DNA of 64,000 nt from Blasia pusilla. Its lineage: Eukaryota > Marchantiophyta > Marchantiopsida > Blasiales. The translations under genes were made by a program, and so were the position numbers. The DNA is taken from contig CM114271.1 in assembly GCA_050084515.1 (NCBI GenBank), positions 28,086,001 through 28,150,000 on the forward strand, read 5' to 3'. The notes beneath the pieces are model-generated. The model ran no database searches and was not told where the DNA came from. It saw only the letters and a list, made by a program, of their open reading frames with translations. This document shows positions 22,834-35,050 of this stretch, in pieces (positions within the stretch are counted from its first letter, which is position 1; every line of letters begins with the position of its first letter).

Positions 22834-25800
22834 GTGAAAAATTATGCATTCTTGTTGCCCTTGTCCTTGCTGATATTCAATTTTTTGGAAAAGAGGCATG
22901 AAATTGACAATAGTTGAGCTTCACAGAAATGGCAAGTAGCGAGGGTTCCTTGAGAGGGCGTGGAAGGAGATCTACCCCATTGATTACATCAACATTGCCC
23001 CGTGTCCGTCGGACCCACAAAGTGTCTCGTGCCCTTTGGGTCGTAAGTCCTTCGGACGCTTCTTTAGCTTTACGGGGACTTACCCAAAAGGACAGTCCTA
23101 GATGATGCATCGCCGTTCATTCCACCTGGTTCCAACCCAATTGTGCTTAGTGATAGTAGCTTGGATGATTACAAGAAAGTTGCTCCAACATTACACGGTG
23201 TCTACAGCCGCTGTGGGGGCGGGAAACCATAGCTCCAGATAGCCGGTTTGACCATTGGGGGGCACCGCCATTTCCTATGGGCGGTAGAAAGAGTACAAGT
23301 CTCAAAAAGACGAGGTGAGTTGTATCCATTTCTCACAAATAAATGTCGAAACGGGAGAAGGTGACATTTTCAAAACCTGTCCATCGTTTGGTCCATTCCA
23401 ACTCACGAACTTCCGCATCCCTCATGACGATTTAGGGCCAGTTTCCATGGAAAATATGGCCCAAACCAACCTCCTACGTCCGTGTCGCTCATGGTCGATC
23501 GGCGCGCGCAGAGGAAATTCGGAGAAGGGGCTCGCGACCTTCAAAGCCATCACAATTCGATGCGAGTCAACGGAAGCCCTTGTCCCTCTTCATCTCTGCA
23601 GCTAGCTGGCGCCGCAGGTTCACAGGTTCACCTCCTTGCTCTGCGGCATGGGAATCCGACGAAAGCTGGCTGCTGGCCAGTGGATATAGGATCCACGATT
23701 CGATCAGGGCATGGGGTTTGCACCTGCAACTCGTGATGGATATCTCCGGGGATGACAACGGGGAAAGGAAGTGTCAGATCGGTCACTCCGTTTTCAACAG
23801 AAACTGGAATCCGTCGACCTCGAGGCTCGAGCTGTCAATCGTGAGCGGCACTTACACGAGAGCGATTTCAGATGGCAAGCTTGCAATCGTGGGATCCTCC
23901 CAAACTGCTCCCCTGCGATGGAGCTTCTACGACATACGCTCTCACGAGCGGTTCGTACTCTCGCTTTTCATGTCTGCAACAAAGCATCGGAATAAGAGCA
24001 ATGTACTATGGACCGACTTCCACGAATCCACTTCCTTGTCCCGACTCCTCCACGTCCAGGGCATCTACATAACAAGCCCGCCCCGCCCCGCCCCATCTCA
24101 TCAATCAATCAAATAATGGAATGTCGCGGACCAGCAAGAATCTGCGCCTCGCCCCACGTGGTATCTGAAGCTCCGCTATTCGATGCCCCCCGTACGAGCA
24201 GGAATCCTGCAACATGGGCCCCGCGGCCCCCGCCCCACATGGCTCGGACCTCCAGAATCCAGATTTGAGTTTTCGAGCATAGCCTCCAGGGATTCAGACT
24301 AGTGCCGCCATTCTTCAAGAGCCAACCAGCACAATCTAGAAGTTGTTTTGTCACCGGTTCCTTTGTTTAGTCTTGACAGGGATCCGCCTAAACTTCAAGG
24401 CCGGAATTGGATAGGAGTGCTTTGCCATAGAGCGTCCCTCACCTTGAAGCGTTACTTAATCGTCTCTCTTGATTTTGGGAGTATGGATTACTTTGAGGAA
24501 GTTTTCTTTCTCAACTTCTAATTTTAAAAGTGTTTGAAGTTCCGGTGCGTATCTTCGGTATTATGTATTGTTACCGGAGGTTGGAAAGTATTGTTACCGG
24601 ATTTGCAAACACTTCTTTGTTTGACACGCGGCAACCGGACAACAAGAACAATATTTTCATTCTATGGGCAACAATAAAAAAAACTGTATGATGAGTCCCT
24701 GCACTTCTACATGGCACGGGCTGCAAACCAGTTTTATTTGGAGACAGTGCATGTTAGAAGGAGGATACGATGTATATACCAATGCAATCAAAAAAAGTTA
24801 GTGGGCCAATTCAAATCTGTTCATTTTAAGATGTTGTTTAGTTAAAGTAATAATCCTAGGAGAGAAGGTTAAATATTTCATATAGAAGGGAAAATCTAAA
24901 AAATAATTTCCAACTAAAGTTTCATTAGAAAATTTTGCTCCAAGTACTACTTCTTTCATTATAGCTCCCATTCTTGTAAGGTAAACATTCTTTTTTTTAA
25001 CTGTTTTATCAAGTCCCTTTTGCTATTCTTTATTCAAGAAATCCACTCCTCTATTTTGAAATTCTTAAAAACCCTAATCTTTTGGCTAATCTCTTTGTTA
25101 TATATATAATCATTATAAACCTTGAAATATGTATATGCACTTTCCCATAATTAGTACTAGCTTTAGCTTGTGTACGAATTAAAAATAAGTCTGAATTACC
25201 CATCCAAAATGTACAATTGACTTCTAGTGATCTTATTGGTTTAGACAATGAGCGATTCTATTGGTTTAAAAGGACATGTGTCAAGAGGAGAGAGGTAATC
25301 TCAAATGAAGAGACACTCTCCAATAATAATATAAATTGAAAAAACTTTCAATTCCCCTTCCCAATTGTCCTACACTTTTCTTCTTAATTTTAAATCACTC
25401 TTCTTTCCACCTTGTCTATGCTTTTCTAATCTTTGATTCTTGCCCCATTTTTGTAGAAAATTAATTAAATAATCCCTTATGAACCTCCCCTAAACACCCC
25501 TTCCATCTTGGCTCCCTCCTTCACCTTCTTATTTTCAGAAAAGGAATTGGCCTCCCTCCCTTAATTTCTTTTTAACCGCTAACTTTTAAATATTTTATAA
25601 CTTAAGAAAATACTAACCCTCACCCCTCCCACTTCCATATTTTAGAAAATAAATTAAAATACATACCCCACTATATGCTACTTCTTTTTTTCAAGAAAGG
25701 AAAAGGTGTCCCCTCTTTGTTCTTAAATTACCCCCGAATAGGATACATATATTGTAATTATACGTGCACTTTCCCATACAAGTATAGATATTTTAACTAT

Positions 25801-25914
25801 TTTTGTAGGTATTTATTTGGATGTCACAAATCATGCATCATGCAAGAACTCACTATCACATGAGGATATCTTGTCGTGCACATACTCCCTTAAACGCCCG
25901 TCTTTTGTGTCGTG
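22834..25914. other. Intergenic, no gene recognised
   Basis: Overlapping short frames on both strands at 22880-24350 result from GC-rich sequence and lack domains. A G/C block (CCCCGCCCCGCCCC) is at about 24078. From 24660 to 25800 the sequence is AT-rich with C/T-rich tracts. A GCACTTTCCCATA motif occurs at about 25137 and 25769. Nothing can be assigned. Confidence 0.4.
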
Positions 25915-26641
25915 TGCATATATATCGCTACACAACATACATGGCTGGTCACATCTACACCACACAACACCGATCTTCCCCACACACGGGTAGATCCAGA
26001 TATATACTGAAATCAACCCATACATATACATGGAGATCACACAACAAAAAGAAAGAGTAGTAAAAACGGCACACCCGGCCTAAAACTCCACTCCTCAATC
26101 TACATCGGCATATCGAGCCTCGTCCACCGTGCGCTATTAAGGAATCCAGACACACATACACGAGAGGTACTCCAATGGCCCAACATGAGAAAGATGGCTT
26201 AGGAAAGCCATGTTCCTCTCTTATATAGGGTTGGGAAGAGCCAAAAGGCTCTTCCCCTTAGAATAGCCATCCCCTTGGTAACACGCGCGCACAGGTTACT
26301 AGGGGCGTGTGACCTGGTCAACAAGTCATCCGGCTGTGAAAGACCTCAACAGGAAAGTTGTCAGAAACGACGTTCTTGACATAATGGACCTATCCTCAAC
26401 CTCATCCGACACTGTGGGATAAAGTTACACTCAAGATAGTCCGCTGGCTCCTACGCCCTATCCACGATAGATCTCGGCCTATCGGCTACTCAGATGTGAC
26501 ACTTTTCATGCACATAAATATTGCTACACAACATACATCGCTGGTCACATCTACACCACACAACACTGATCTTCCCCACACACGGGTAGATCCAGACATG
26601 TACAGAAATCAACTCATACATATACATGGAGATCACACAAC
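25915..26641 (-). repeat. 3' LTR complex with A-B-A arrangement
   Basis: Block A (about 130 bp, containing CTACACAACATACAT and CACACACGGGTAGATCCAGA) occurs at 25915-26048 and again in the same orientation at 26509-26641. Block B (26055-26501) lies between and matches 30145-30614. Each A begins with TGC(R)CATA. On the interior side a purine-rich run (AGGGGGGCAG on the minus strand, near 26645) precedes TTGTGTGATC and could be the polypurine tract. The right-hand LTR has no A block. Confidence 0.75.
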
Positions 26642-27258
26642 TGCCCCCCTAGTTGGCAGTTGGATCCCCCTAACTCCAGATGGAAAATATCACATCTCTC
26701 TGACATGACCTACTACCCTATACAGATTCGTACACATTCATTGTCCCGTGGGAACTACATCAAGAGGGGGGGTCATACATGACATATGCCACCCTCAAGA
26801 ACAACCATCACATACCAACATGGTGGCTGCACCCCTCGCAGATCCACACACTATACACCTCAAGCTTGTAGGTACCACTGCCAAGCTCGGATCCACTGTC
26901 CCGTCTACGTTCGGAAGATGACATGGCGTACAATTGCGCACATGATCCATCCCTCCAACATGAGGACTCCGGTCGGTAATACCTTGCGCACACGTAGGAT
27001 CGTGCCCCCTACAGTGACATCTAGCGTGGTGGGTGCCGCTTGCTGTAAATACACATAATCTCCAAGATGAAAACTCCTAATACCGGGATGATAACCTCCT
27101 TCACCAATTGTTGCGTATCTCTATGTATCTCTCTGTTGAGCAATAGCTAAGTTCTCAAAGGCCATAAGCATAACTCTACAAAAAATCTCTGCCTTCTGAG
27201 AACACGCTTGTACCCACACATCCGGATCATCAAGATTTAACACCTCTGCCATGTCACG

Positions 27259-27600
27259 TCAAATAGCTGTAGGTAAATCTGGCTCTCTCCCAAAGAGCAA
27301 AAAGTACGGTGAAAATGACGCCAAGGATGCCTGCCGACTAAAGCGATAACCCATAGCCAACCATGGCAACTGTAGGTCCCACTCCCTCAACTTTCCTTGC
27401 TGCAAGCCATACTTGCGCAATCCTCTCTTCACCATCTGTACTACTCTCTCCGCCAACCCATCCGCCTCAGGATGATCTTTGGAGGTGGTGCAGTGATGTA
27501 TCAACGCCTGATCACACAAGGTGTGAAACTCTCCCCTGAACTCGGTACCCTCGGCGGTCAACACCTCCGCCAGTGCACCAAAATGACTAACTCTATCCAC
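27259..27600 (-). pseudogene. Gypsy integrase core
   Basis: A 113-codon minus frame contains LTAEGTEFRGEF, a TSKDHPEADGLAERVVQMVK block and FGREPDLPTAI. It matches the second half of the retroviral-type integrase core, which inserts the cDNA. The family usually has D at the position read as A in TAEGT (normally TDxGT), so the second catalytic Asp appears lost, while the Glu in AER is kept. The first catalytic Asp would lie upstream in a different frame. Confidence 0.85.
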
Positions 27601-27782
27601 TTGGAGAAATGCTCCACCATGACCAACAAGTACCTATGATGACGCCCCGTCAATGGCAAAGGTCCCGCAAAGTCTAAACTCCACCGATAACCTAAACCCA
27701 TAATCGAAAAAGGATGTAACAGTGGAGTGGGAGCATTGAAGGATGCTCACACTCTGTCACATACCATACATCTGGCCACAAA

Positions 27783-28217
27783 CTACTGTACCCCAGTATG
27801 CATGCCGTGCCACCAATATTGAATCTGGAGTAAGTTGTAAGTACGCTTCACTCCAAAATGTCCCAACTCCTCATGGGCATGTCGCACTACACGTGCTTGT
27901 TGGGAAGGATGAGGTACCACTCGTATCTTACCATCTCCCCATACCCGCAAAATGTGAGTCCCCTCCCACCTAAACCTCCTGGCTCTTTGTAGGATCTGAT
28001 CCCACTCCCTAGCACTCACTATGCTTGCTATGACGCCAGTGCGCAAGAACTCCACAACCTCCACATCTTCATGGATATCACGACCACCTGTCGCCTCCTC
28101 ACTGACCTCCACATCCAAAGACTCGTCATCCAACCCCACCACTGGAGTCATCACCTGTGGCTGACCTACCATAGTCAACCAACAAAGATAGGTAGATACT
28201 TGCCAACCGGGCGCCAT
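27783..28217 (-). pseudogene. Gypsy integrase N-terminal zinc-binding region
   Basis: A 144-codon minus frame. Its C-terminal third has VVRHAHEELGHFGVKRTYNL and then IQYWWHGMHTGV, the H-x-H part of the integrase HHCC domain with the usual YWW block. The following CxxC pair falls past the stop near 27783. The N-terminal two thirds are an acidic linker between RNase H and integrase, with no domain seen. Confidence 0.85.
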
Positions 28218-28579
28218 CTACTTATCACTCTCTCTCTGCCATCGACCTTCTGTGTCGTCTCTCTGACTCGGACATGGGTTACAACTCAACCCATCCGCAT
28301 CTTGGTTCAGCCTGCCTGGCCTATGAACCACCTCAAACTCATACTCATGTAGTAATAGAGCCCACCTGGCAAGCTTTCCCGTAAGCTTGTGATAAGTGTG
28401 AAAGGGTTGCCGAATAAATAACACCTGAAATGTGCCACGGCCCACACTACAACCAAGCACTCTCCCTCATAAGAGCTATACTTTTCCTCTTCAATGTTGT
28501 TTGATCGGCTCGCGTAAGCCACAACAAACTCCCTCTCCTCGTCATCTCTCTGAGTAATCACTGCTCCTAGACCCAACAT
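28218..28579 (-). pseudogene. Gypsy RNase H, frameshifted
   Basis: Two overlapping minus frames together give an RNase H-like domain: LGLGAVITQRDDEEREFVVA, YASRSNNIEEEKYSSYEGEC and LVVVWAVAHFRCYLFGNPF in one, then LARWALLLHEYEFEVVHRPG with LNQDADGLS in the other. The order and spacing match the Ty3/gypsy RT-connected RNase H. A shift near 28390-28460 moves between frames. Confidence 0.85.
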
Positions 28580-28801
28580 GCTCTAATCCGTATGTAACTA
28601 GAATGGGGGATCCCTAATCGGTCTTTGAAAAATGGGTCAGGACGTCAACCTATCCTTGAGCTCCTGAAATGCTCAATCCTGATCATCTCCCCATAACCAA
28701 ACCTGATCAAGTCTCGTCAACAAGGTCAAAGACTTTGCGATTGCACTAAAACCCTTGACATACCGTCGATAGAAGTTTTCCAGTCCAAGATACGCTTGGA
28801 C

Positions 28802-29120
28802 TCAACTCACATCTGTAGGGCGTGGAATTTGCGCAGTAGCCTCCACCTTCGTCAACTGAACGCCTAACCCACTCGGGTATATGGTGTGTCCCAAGTACTC
28901 AATCTGCTCCTGAAAGAATCTGCACTTGCCTGGATTGACCATCAGAGGACCCTCCAAGTGCTGGAACAACACCTTCCATGCTATGAAAGGGTTGAACCGT
29001 GTTGGGGTCCGTATCTCCTGGAAGTCGCACCACGTGTCCAACTCCTGGATAAAATCATCTTAATCGATGGTGCCCACTACACCCGAGAAATGACGCATGC
29101 TCCGATGGCCCATGTCGTCC
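28802..29120 (-). pseudogene. Gag-RT deletion junction
   Basis: The minus reading starts with a gag capsid-like segment: MRHFSGVVGTID, a stop, DDFIQELDTWCDFQE and TRFNPFIAWKVLFQHLEG. It then passes without a break into the RT thumb region: NPGKCRFFQEQIEYLGHTIY, and later ATAQIPRPTDV. The rest of gag, the protease and the RT catalytic palm are missing, so an internal deletion joined gag to RT near 28955. The RT side is certain; the gag side is inferred from the pattern and its position. Confidence 0.7.
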
Positions 29121-30124
29121 ATCTCCTGCCAAGTGATACTGGCTCCGTCTGCGATCTCGTCACCAGACCCGGTGTCCACTGATAACGATCCAGCCATGGA
29201 TGGATATCGAGGTAGCTCCTCACTCGTAACCCCTCAGTATCTCAATCCACTCCGTGTCACACCACTACTAGTGCTCGTACTACCCCATTCTTCCTGACCC
29301 TAGAAGAATGCCGTGATGACAACCCTATCTCACCCGCTCAAGCACTCAGACTCACCAAGAGTCTCCCACACTCCTCACTAGCTCACCTATGCTAACGTCA
29401 ATCCCGTGATGACACACCCGGCCTCACGCACACTCAACACTCTGGTCTGGCTCACCATGAGCCTCCCAACTGACTCACCTAACCTAGCGACACTCTCGGG
29501 TCATACATGCGACCCCTACTCGGAAACCTCCGTATATCCACCACATGCTACACATGAAAAGAATCTACACTCGTCATCATCATTGCACCCACCTAGCAGT
29601 AGCTACTACCCGATACCCAACACTCTCAATCACACACGACAAGTGCGGGAAAAGGGACTCGAATGGGTAACGTGATCACGCCCTCCAACCTACGTACCGT
29701 CAACACTCACTCCTCCATGTGGTATGGCAACCTTTGCAACACGACACTCTCCTCCTTTGGGAGGGGTGTGGGTTTGCATCCGCACCTAGCCGCCTCCGCA
29801 ACCCTAACCGCCTCCGTGACCCGGCCGCCTCCGCGATCTAAACCTAGCCCGCCTCCACGCCCAAGCCGCCTCCAGGAAAATTCTTTCCTTCCTGCTCTTT
29901 CCCGACACACCCGCTTGCGTACACTCGACGCCACACCGCGCGCTACACCTGACTACTGTCCCCCGTCACCCCGCACCAAAGAAATCTGCGAAAAATAGAG
30001 AGCACTTCCGCGCATGGCCTTCCGAACTCAAAGTGACCAACACAACGCCAAGCAGCATCTCCAGGGGCTCCCAACCAAGGCAACTCGCTTGCCTACCTGC
30101 AAACAACAAATTCCCACCAGCCCC
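29121..30124 (-). other. Gypsy 5' leader / degenerate gag region
   Basis: Lies between the gag-like segment and the 5' LTR. Open frames are short and low in complexity; on the minus strand 29707-29934 is Arg/Gly-rich (RRLGRGGGLGLDRGGGR), caused by repeated GCCTCCGC units at about 29790-29880. No primer-binding site matching initiator tRNA-Met was recognised next to the LTR. Confidence 0.45.
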
Positions 30125-30614
30125 TGACATCTTTCTCATGTAAAAATAAAGAGTAGTAAAAACAACACACCTGGCCTAAAACTCCACTCCTCAATCTACA
30201 TCGGCATATCGAGCCTCGTCCACCCTGCGCTATCAAGGAATCCGGATGCTAGCACCCTAGTCCTATCTCACACACATACAAGAGAGGTACTCCAATGGCC
30301 CAACATGAGAAAGATGGCTTAGGAAAGCCATCTTCGTCTCTTATATAGGGTTGGGAAGAGCCAAAAGGCTCTTGCCCTAAAAATAGCCATCCCCTTGGTA
30401 ACATGCGCGCACAAGTTACTAGGGGCGGGTGACCTGGTCAACAAGTCACCCGGTTGTGAAAGACCTCAACAGGAAAGTTGTCAAAAACGACGTTCCTTAC
30501 ACAATGGACCTATCCTCAACCTCATCCGACACCGTGGGACAAAGTTACACTCAAGATAGTCGGCTGGCTCCTATCCACGATAGATCTCAGCCTATCGGCT
30601 ACTCAGATGTGACA
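30125..30614 (-). repeat. 5' LTR (block B only, about 490 bp)
   Basis: Matches 26055-26501 over nearly its whole length at roughly 90 percent identity by eye, with a 32-bp stretch near 30245-30270 absent from the other copy. On the minus strand it starts TGTCACATCTGAG and ends GATGTCA, and contains a TATA-like CCCTATATAAGAG. The A block that flanks the other LTR is not found here, so this LTR is truncated or the other one is expanded. Confidence 0.8.
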
Positions 30615-31417
30615 TATGCGTTCAACACATCACGCTCTCCTTGCTAATCCGTTGTCAAATCCTTTCACATTAGCCGTGAGTTGAGTCAGCCAGCCTTGCG
30701 TTGCTCAAGTCTCTCGTCATCCTTCAAACTCAACAAATCTAGACGAGGTCGAATATCAACCTAACCCCTTACTCCCCAACATAACCAAGTTATTCAAGAC
30801 TTGGGATACACTTCCTTGACATTTATAGAGTGAATACATATGAGTGCCAACATAAATTGGTTGTCATATGCATAAGCTCAAGATCCACCTAACTATGAAT
30901 CCTAATATATCTACAAATGAATGGTTGGACATATCCCAATATAAAAATCAACATGCTATATCATCGTTCATTGAAGCATCCACTCAAGATATGCAATACT
31001 GTAGCAACAAGAGAAAAATTGAATCAATAATGAACTCTCATTGTACAACCTCTGATCAATCCTAACCCATTCTTACTTGAGAGAATCAAGGCTCAATACA
31101 ACAACATACCTGTAGCATATTATATATAGATCCTAACATTAGCCTTATCTAAGGAAGATGAGTTTCAAATGAGCCTCGCCCAAGGAATACCCCCTATGCA
31201 AAGGATCATGGAGTACACAATATTCTTACTCTCCAACCAATCCTTCACATAGTCTTCTCACAAGATAACATAATCTATCATGTTGGCATACTAACCTTGA
31301 GCTAAGACTTCACTTGCTCACAATATATAGACATCTCACATGTTTATGAGGCGCATTAGTTTTGGATCACTATTGAATTTGATTGGCCCAAACAACAAGC
31401 GTGGATTTATTTAGCAT
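30615..31417. other. Intergenic, no gene recognised
   Basis: AT-rich sequence with only short frames and no recognised domain or repeat. Confidence 0.45.
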
Positions 31418-31740
31418 GGTTGCACAAAAAAAGCAAGTCCGCCCCTAGGACAGATATGGACGGACAAGTTTGGACATGTCCACGGACATGGATTGCAAAA
31501 AGTGGGGCCCACACTTATAGTTCATGGTGGAAGGCAAGACAAGGATGGACGAGACAAGAAGGGGGGAGGGAGTGGAAGTGGGAGAAGAAAGAAAGGAGAA
31601 AGTATAAATCACAAAGGCAAGTGGGGAGGATGAGAAAGAAGGGGGAGATGGAGCCCATTTGGACAAGTCCTTCTATACGACAGACGTAAGTCCACAAACA
31701 TGGACATGTCCGCGGACACGGAGTTTGTCCATATACAACC
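31418..31740. mobile_element. MITE family copy 1 (GGTTG...CAACC, 323 bp)
   Basis: Begins GGTTGCACAAAAAAAG and ends TTTGTCCATATACAACC. Inside, near both ends, are the palindromic decamers GGACATGTCC and related GGACAAGTCC forms, and a middle of GA-rich sequence on this strand. It is the reverse-complement version of the copies at 47521 and 54834. It has no coding capacity. Confidence 0.8.
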
Positions 31741-32174
31741 TTGTAATCGAGTGAATTATCTATCGTGGCACTTCATCCACATCTTAGTATGAAGCTTGTT
31801 GTCAATTATATAGATTTGGCTTTGTTCAAATCTTAGCAAACCATGCTTCAAGCTTATGTTGACTACCTTCTCTTACCATTACTACTTTCTTCTCAAATTC
31901 TCATCTTCTTGGGTATCCTTCATATATGCTTCACAAATCTTTCTTTCCAAATCTATTTCTTTTGGAAACATGGCTCACAACACTTACATCATGGATGACA
32001 TTATCTTTCTCCGACTTGTGTCTAAACCCTATCGGTTCCACATTCATAAGCACCAAGTTATCATGTCATCGCAATTTTTCAATGTAATGTAATCCTATAT
32101 CTCATAATACTTAAGAAATATGTTATCAGTGTACACTTAAATGTGATGAAACCCCAAGAAATGACGACACTTCC
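31741..32174. other. Intergenic, no gene recognised
   Basis: AT-rich; the 78-codon frame at 31856-32092 has no recognised family. Confidence 0.4.
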
Positions 32175-33190
32175 TCAAAAAATGAACCAATACATACAAC
32201 TCTTTCTTATGAGTAGGTCATATGCGCTGCATGTTCTTGACCTTCTTGTTTTTGTACACAATATGTCTCCTTCTTGCACCAACATTCTTACAATCACATG
32301 GTCACTAGCATCTGTATGCACTTGGAACGGTTTGTAAAACTCTAATAATCTTAACATTTACTCATGTGACAAGATTTCTTTTATTTTCGTAAATATTGCA
32401 TCAAATTATTTGGTCCATGTGATGTTGGAAAAATTTGGGGTCCAATCCATAAGAGGTCTCACTATTCCTAAGAAGTTCCTCACATACGTCTGATAGAATT
32501 GGAGTGATTCTATGAACCTTTTGATCTGCTTCATTGTGGAGGGAGATTGCCAATCAAAAATAATGGTAGCTTTGATCCTCTCCATATCAAGATTGAATTT
32601 TTCTGCACCAATCGATCACATGTTCCCATAACTTGATTTCCTCAAGCTAAATTTTCTCTTCTCTACATTGCCACATAGCGTGTTCGATCTAATGTTCACA
32701 AAATCACCTCGAAGTAATGACATACTCATCCATCTCCCTATGAAAGATGGATTTCTTCAATGTGATGAATGTTAAAGACGCATTACACAAACCAAAAGAC
32801 ATCACTACAAACTCAAGGGAATCATATCTCATCCTACACGTAATCATCTCCACATTAGCCTCCATATGAAGATCTAGTGATAGCCTAACTTTTAGTCGAT
32901 CCTATTGAAGTAATTAACACCCAACATCCTATCGGAGAGGTCATCCATCCACCGTCACTTCATTTAGCATCCAATAGTCAATACATAATCTCAATTTCCC
33001 ATCCTCCTTCTTCACAAAGAGAATCGGTGTTCCACAAGGTTACTTACTTGTTTGGTTGTATCCCTTCTTGAATAGCTTACCCATGGCCGATTGGTTCTTC
33101 AATTCCACAAGCTCAAATTGATTGAGTCTATACGGAGCATTTGAAGGTGGTTGAAAACATGATATCATTTCAATCTTGTCACATATTTTT
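32175..33190 (-). pseudogene. Second Ty3/gypsy pol relic (RT to RNase H)
   Basis: Minus-strand blocks in order from high to low coordinate: APYRLNQFELVELKNQSA (about 33120), [20 protein letters not shown] (33020), RYDSLEFVVMSFGLCNAS (32820), FNLDMERIKATIIFDWQSP (32590), QFYQTYVRNFLG followed by PLMDW (32470), and FYKPFQVHTDASDHVIVRML (32320). This is the Ty3/gypsy RT followed by the start of RNase H. The YxDD box is not readable, and many stops and frameshifts are present. No LTRs could be linked to it, and its sequence differs from the 25.9-30.6 kb element. Confidence 0.85.
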
Positions 33191-33598
33191 CGCTCCTAGC
33201 TGGTAATTCATTCAAAAGTGAATTTGTAATATTTTTTCTTAACCAATCTGTGAAAGTATCCTCAAAAGTGACTCTTGATCTCTAAGTGTTTTGCTTGTAG
33301 TCTCTACTTGGCGCATCAAGAAAAGAAAGATTGTAGTAAATGCAATTCACGAGATTGAGTAGGTCTCCCAAATTCTCCCTTTTGGTTTAGTGTTGATTCA
33401 TTTCTCCATCAATAGACGAGGATGTGTCATTGGAGTGTTGTGGTTTGTTTGGTTTAGTATGTTTAGGTATTTATTCACATCTTAAATTTAAAGAATCGAA
33501 GACAACAACATATCCTTCCTACATATTGCGTAATGGGAGGATATGTTGTCCCCCAAACTTTGTTTCCATTATAAGTTGAAAGAAAATTAACATAAATA
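33191..33598. other. Intergenic with small imperfect hairpin
   Basis: No gene seen. ACAACATATCCTTCC at about 33506-33520 and GGGAGGATATGTTGT at about 33535-33549 form a stem of about 15 pairs with one mismatch and a loop of about 14 bases. Confidence 0.5.
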
Positions 33599-33640
33599 TT
33601 TGGGTCCCACGGGCTTGATATATTTATCATTTTATACAAG
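33599..33640 (+). repeat. Isolated LINE 3' tail fragment
   Basis: TTTGGGTCCCACGGGCTTGA followed by a TATTTATCATTT run is the same as the 3' ends of the LINE copies at 3590-3645 (plus) and 5895-5945 (minus). No LINE coding sequence precedes it, so it is a severely 5'-truncated insertion. Confidence 0.75.
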
Positions 33641-33961
33641 AGACATCTATATTATTATTGGTGAGTGTCTTTTTGATTTGTAAACATGTGACACCCACAC
33701 AATAAGAAAATGTTTAAGATTGTGTACATAAATGATTAATCCTTTCAATCTAGTGCAGGACAAGGGGCCACTAGTATTTTGTTGTAACTCACTTCACTTA
33801 AGGGTCCTATATAATTCAGACTCAATGGATTCCATAGGGGATTTTAAGAGATAGAATCACTTTTAGATTCCTACTAAGCAGGAAGTGTGAGAAAGCATCC
33901 ACAATTTACAGTAAGAAATATGTCATTAGTTGATCCACTATGGGCCGAATCACTAGAGTAT
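33641..33961. other. Intergenic, no gene recognised
   Basis: AT-rich; nothing assignable beyond the LINE tail on its left and the tandem duplication on its right. Confidence 0.4.
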
Positions 33962-34080
33962 AAGTCCTACTTCAGGCCTAGTAGTAGAGCGATGGATCAT
34001 AAAGAAATGTGGTGGTGGAGTATGAAGTCCTACTTTTGGCCTAGTAGTAGTGTGATGGATCATAAAGAAGTGTGGAGGTG
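33962..34080. repeat. Two-copy 63-bp tandem duplication
   Basis: A unit beginning AAGTCCTACTT and containing GGCCTAGTAGTAG and GATGGATCATAAAGAA starts at 33962 and again at 34025, with a few differences. It reads as an open frame of repeated residues, without a known domain. Confidence 0.85.
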
Positions 34081-35050
34081 AAGTTGGAACCTTATCGACT
34101 TCTCGCAAGGCGCGCATCTTGTGCGGACATTGTACGCGACGACGATCTCCCAGAAGGTACCAGAAATCCTAGATTTCACTCGTTCTCATATAGATTTGAA
34201 AAACAACTGCATTCGCTATAGAGGCTAAGGATTAGTTCCTTAGATCTTGAACCCTCTAACACCTTAGTCCGAATGGCGCACGCTTGTCTTGCATTCTAGT
34301 GACATCCTGATCTACGATTAGGGTCTACGATCATGCGACCACCGGCACCGCGGATTGGAGCATGACCACAATGACACATCCCAGGCACCATTAGCTGATT
34401 CCAAATCTACAAATGTTTAGAACATGTTACGTTCGTGCTTTGAGTGCAGCTACGAAGAGGCCAAAATTTTAGAGCCGCCCAAAGAATCTATGCGTATATT
34501 TATATCAAGAATCTATACGTATATGTTCATATGATTCCCACCTGCGGATCCCACCGGTGAGAGAATTTGGGCTCTCACCGGTCAGGGTGCATTGGATACA
34601 TGAATTTTAAATAGTTCACTCTGATTTGAAATTCGCGATGAGTATATATCCACGTAGCCCCCGTGCCTGCAAACATTTGAGCGTCATGCTGTTAGATCTG
34701 GAACCAGCAGCCGAACGTAGGATACCGGAGTCCTGAATGAACCAGATGCTAGGTATCATCATCCACTAATCCTGATGAATGTACGTTGTTGTAGTTGACT
34801 CCATGTCATGTGATTTACCGACCTGGGAATCACAATGTCTACCTGTGACCACTCTAGGTCTTTCCTGCTAGTTTAGGACTGTTGATGATAGACGACTTCC
34901 AATCAATCGAGATTTCCGATTCTCAATACGTAGCTTAATAATTCTGTATTGTGCCTGCGTACATCATGGAGGGTAGTAAGTAGTTCGTCAAGTGAAAGCG
35001 TACTAGTATCGTAGCAGCATTTCGGTGTCTGTCTGCCTGTCAGTCAGTCA
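34081..35050. other. Expansin 3' flank, no gene recognised
   Basis: No supported coding region. The part nearest 35050 is downstream of the expansin stop codon and probably includes its 3' UTR. Confidence 0.45.

Larger units (their letters stand above)
25915..30614 (-). mobile_element. Defective Ty3/gypsy retrotransposon
   Basis: Similar LTR sequence lies at both ends (26055-26501 and 30145-30614). Between them on the minus strand run gag-like, RT thumb, RNase H, integrase zinc-binding and integrase core segments, in the order expected for Ty3/gypsy. The span is only 4.7 kb because most of gag, protease and the first half of RT are deleted. A TATA-like CCCTATATAAGAG on the minus strand is present in both LTRs. 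The interior carries stops and frameshifts, so it is inactive. Confidence 0.85.

Noticed and set aside
25831-26161. Open frames on both strands in the LTR
   Set aside because: Low-complexity LTR sequence, repeated in block A copies, with no protein domain.
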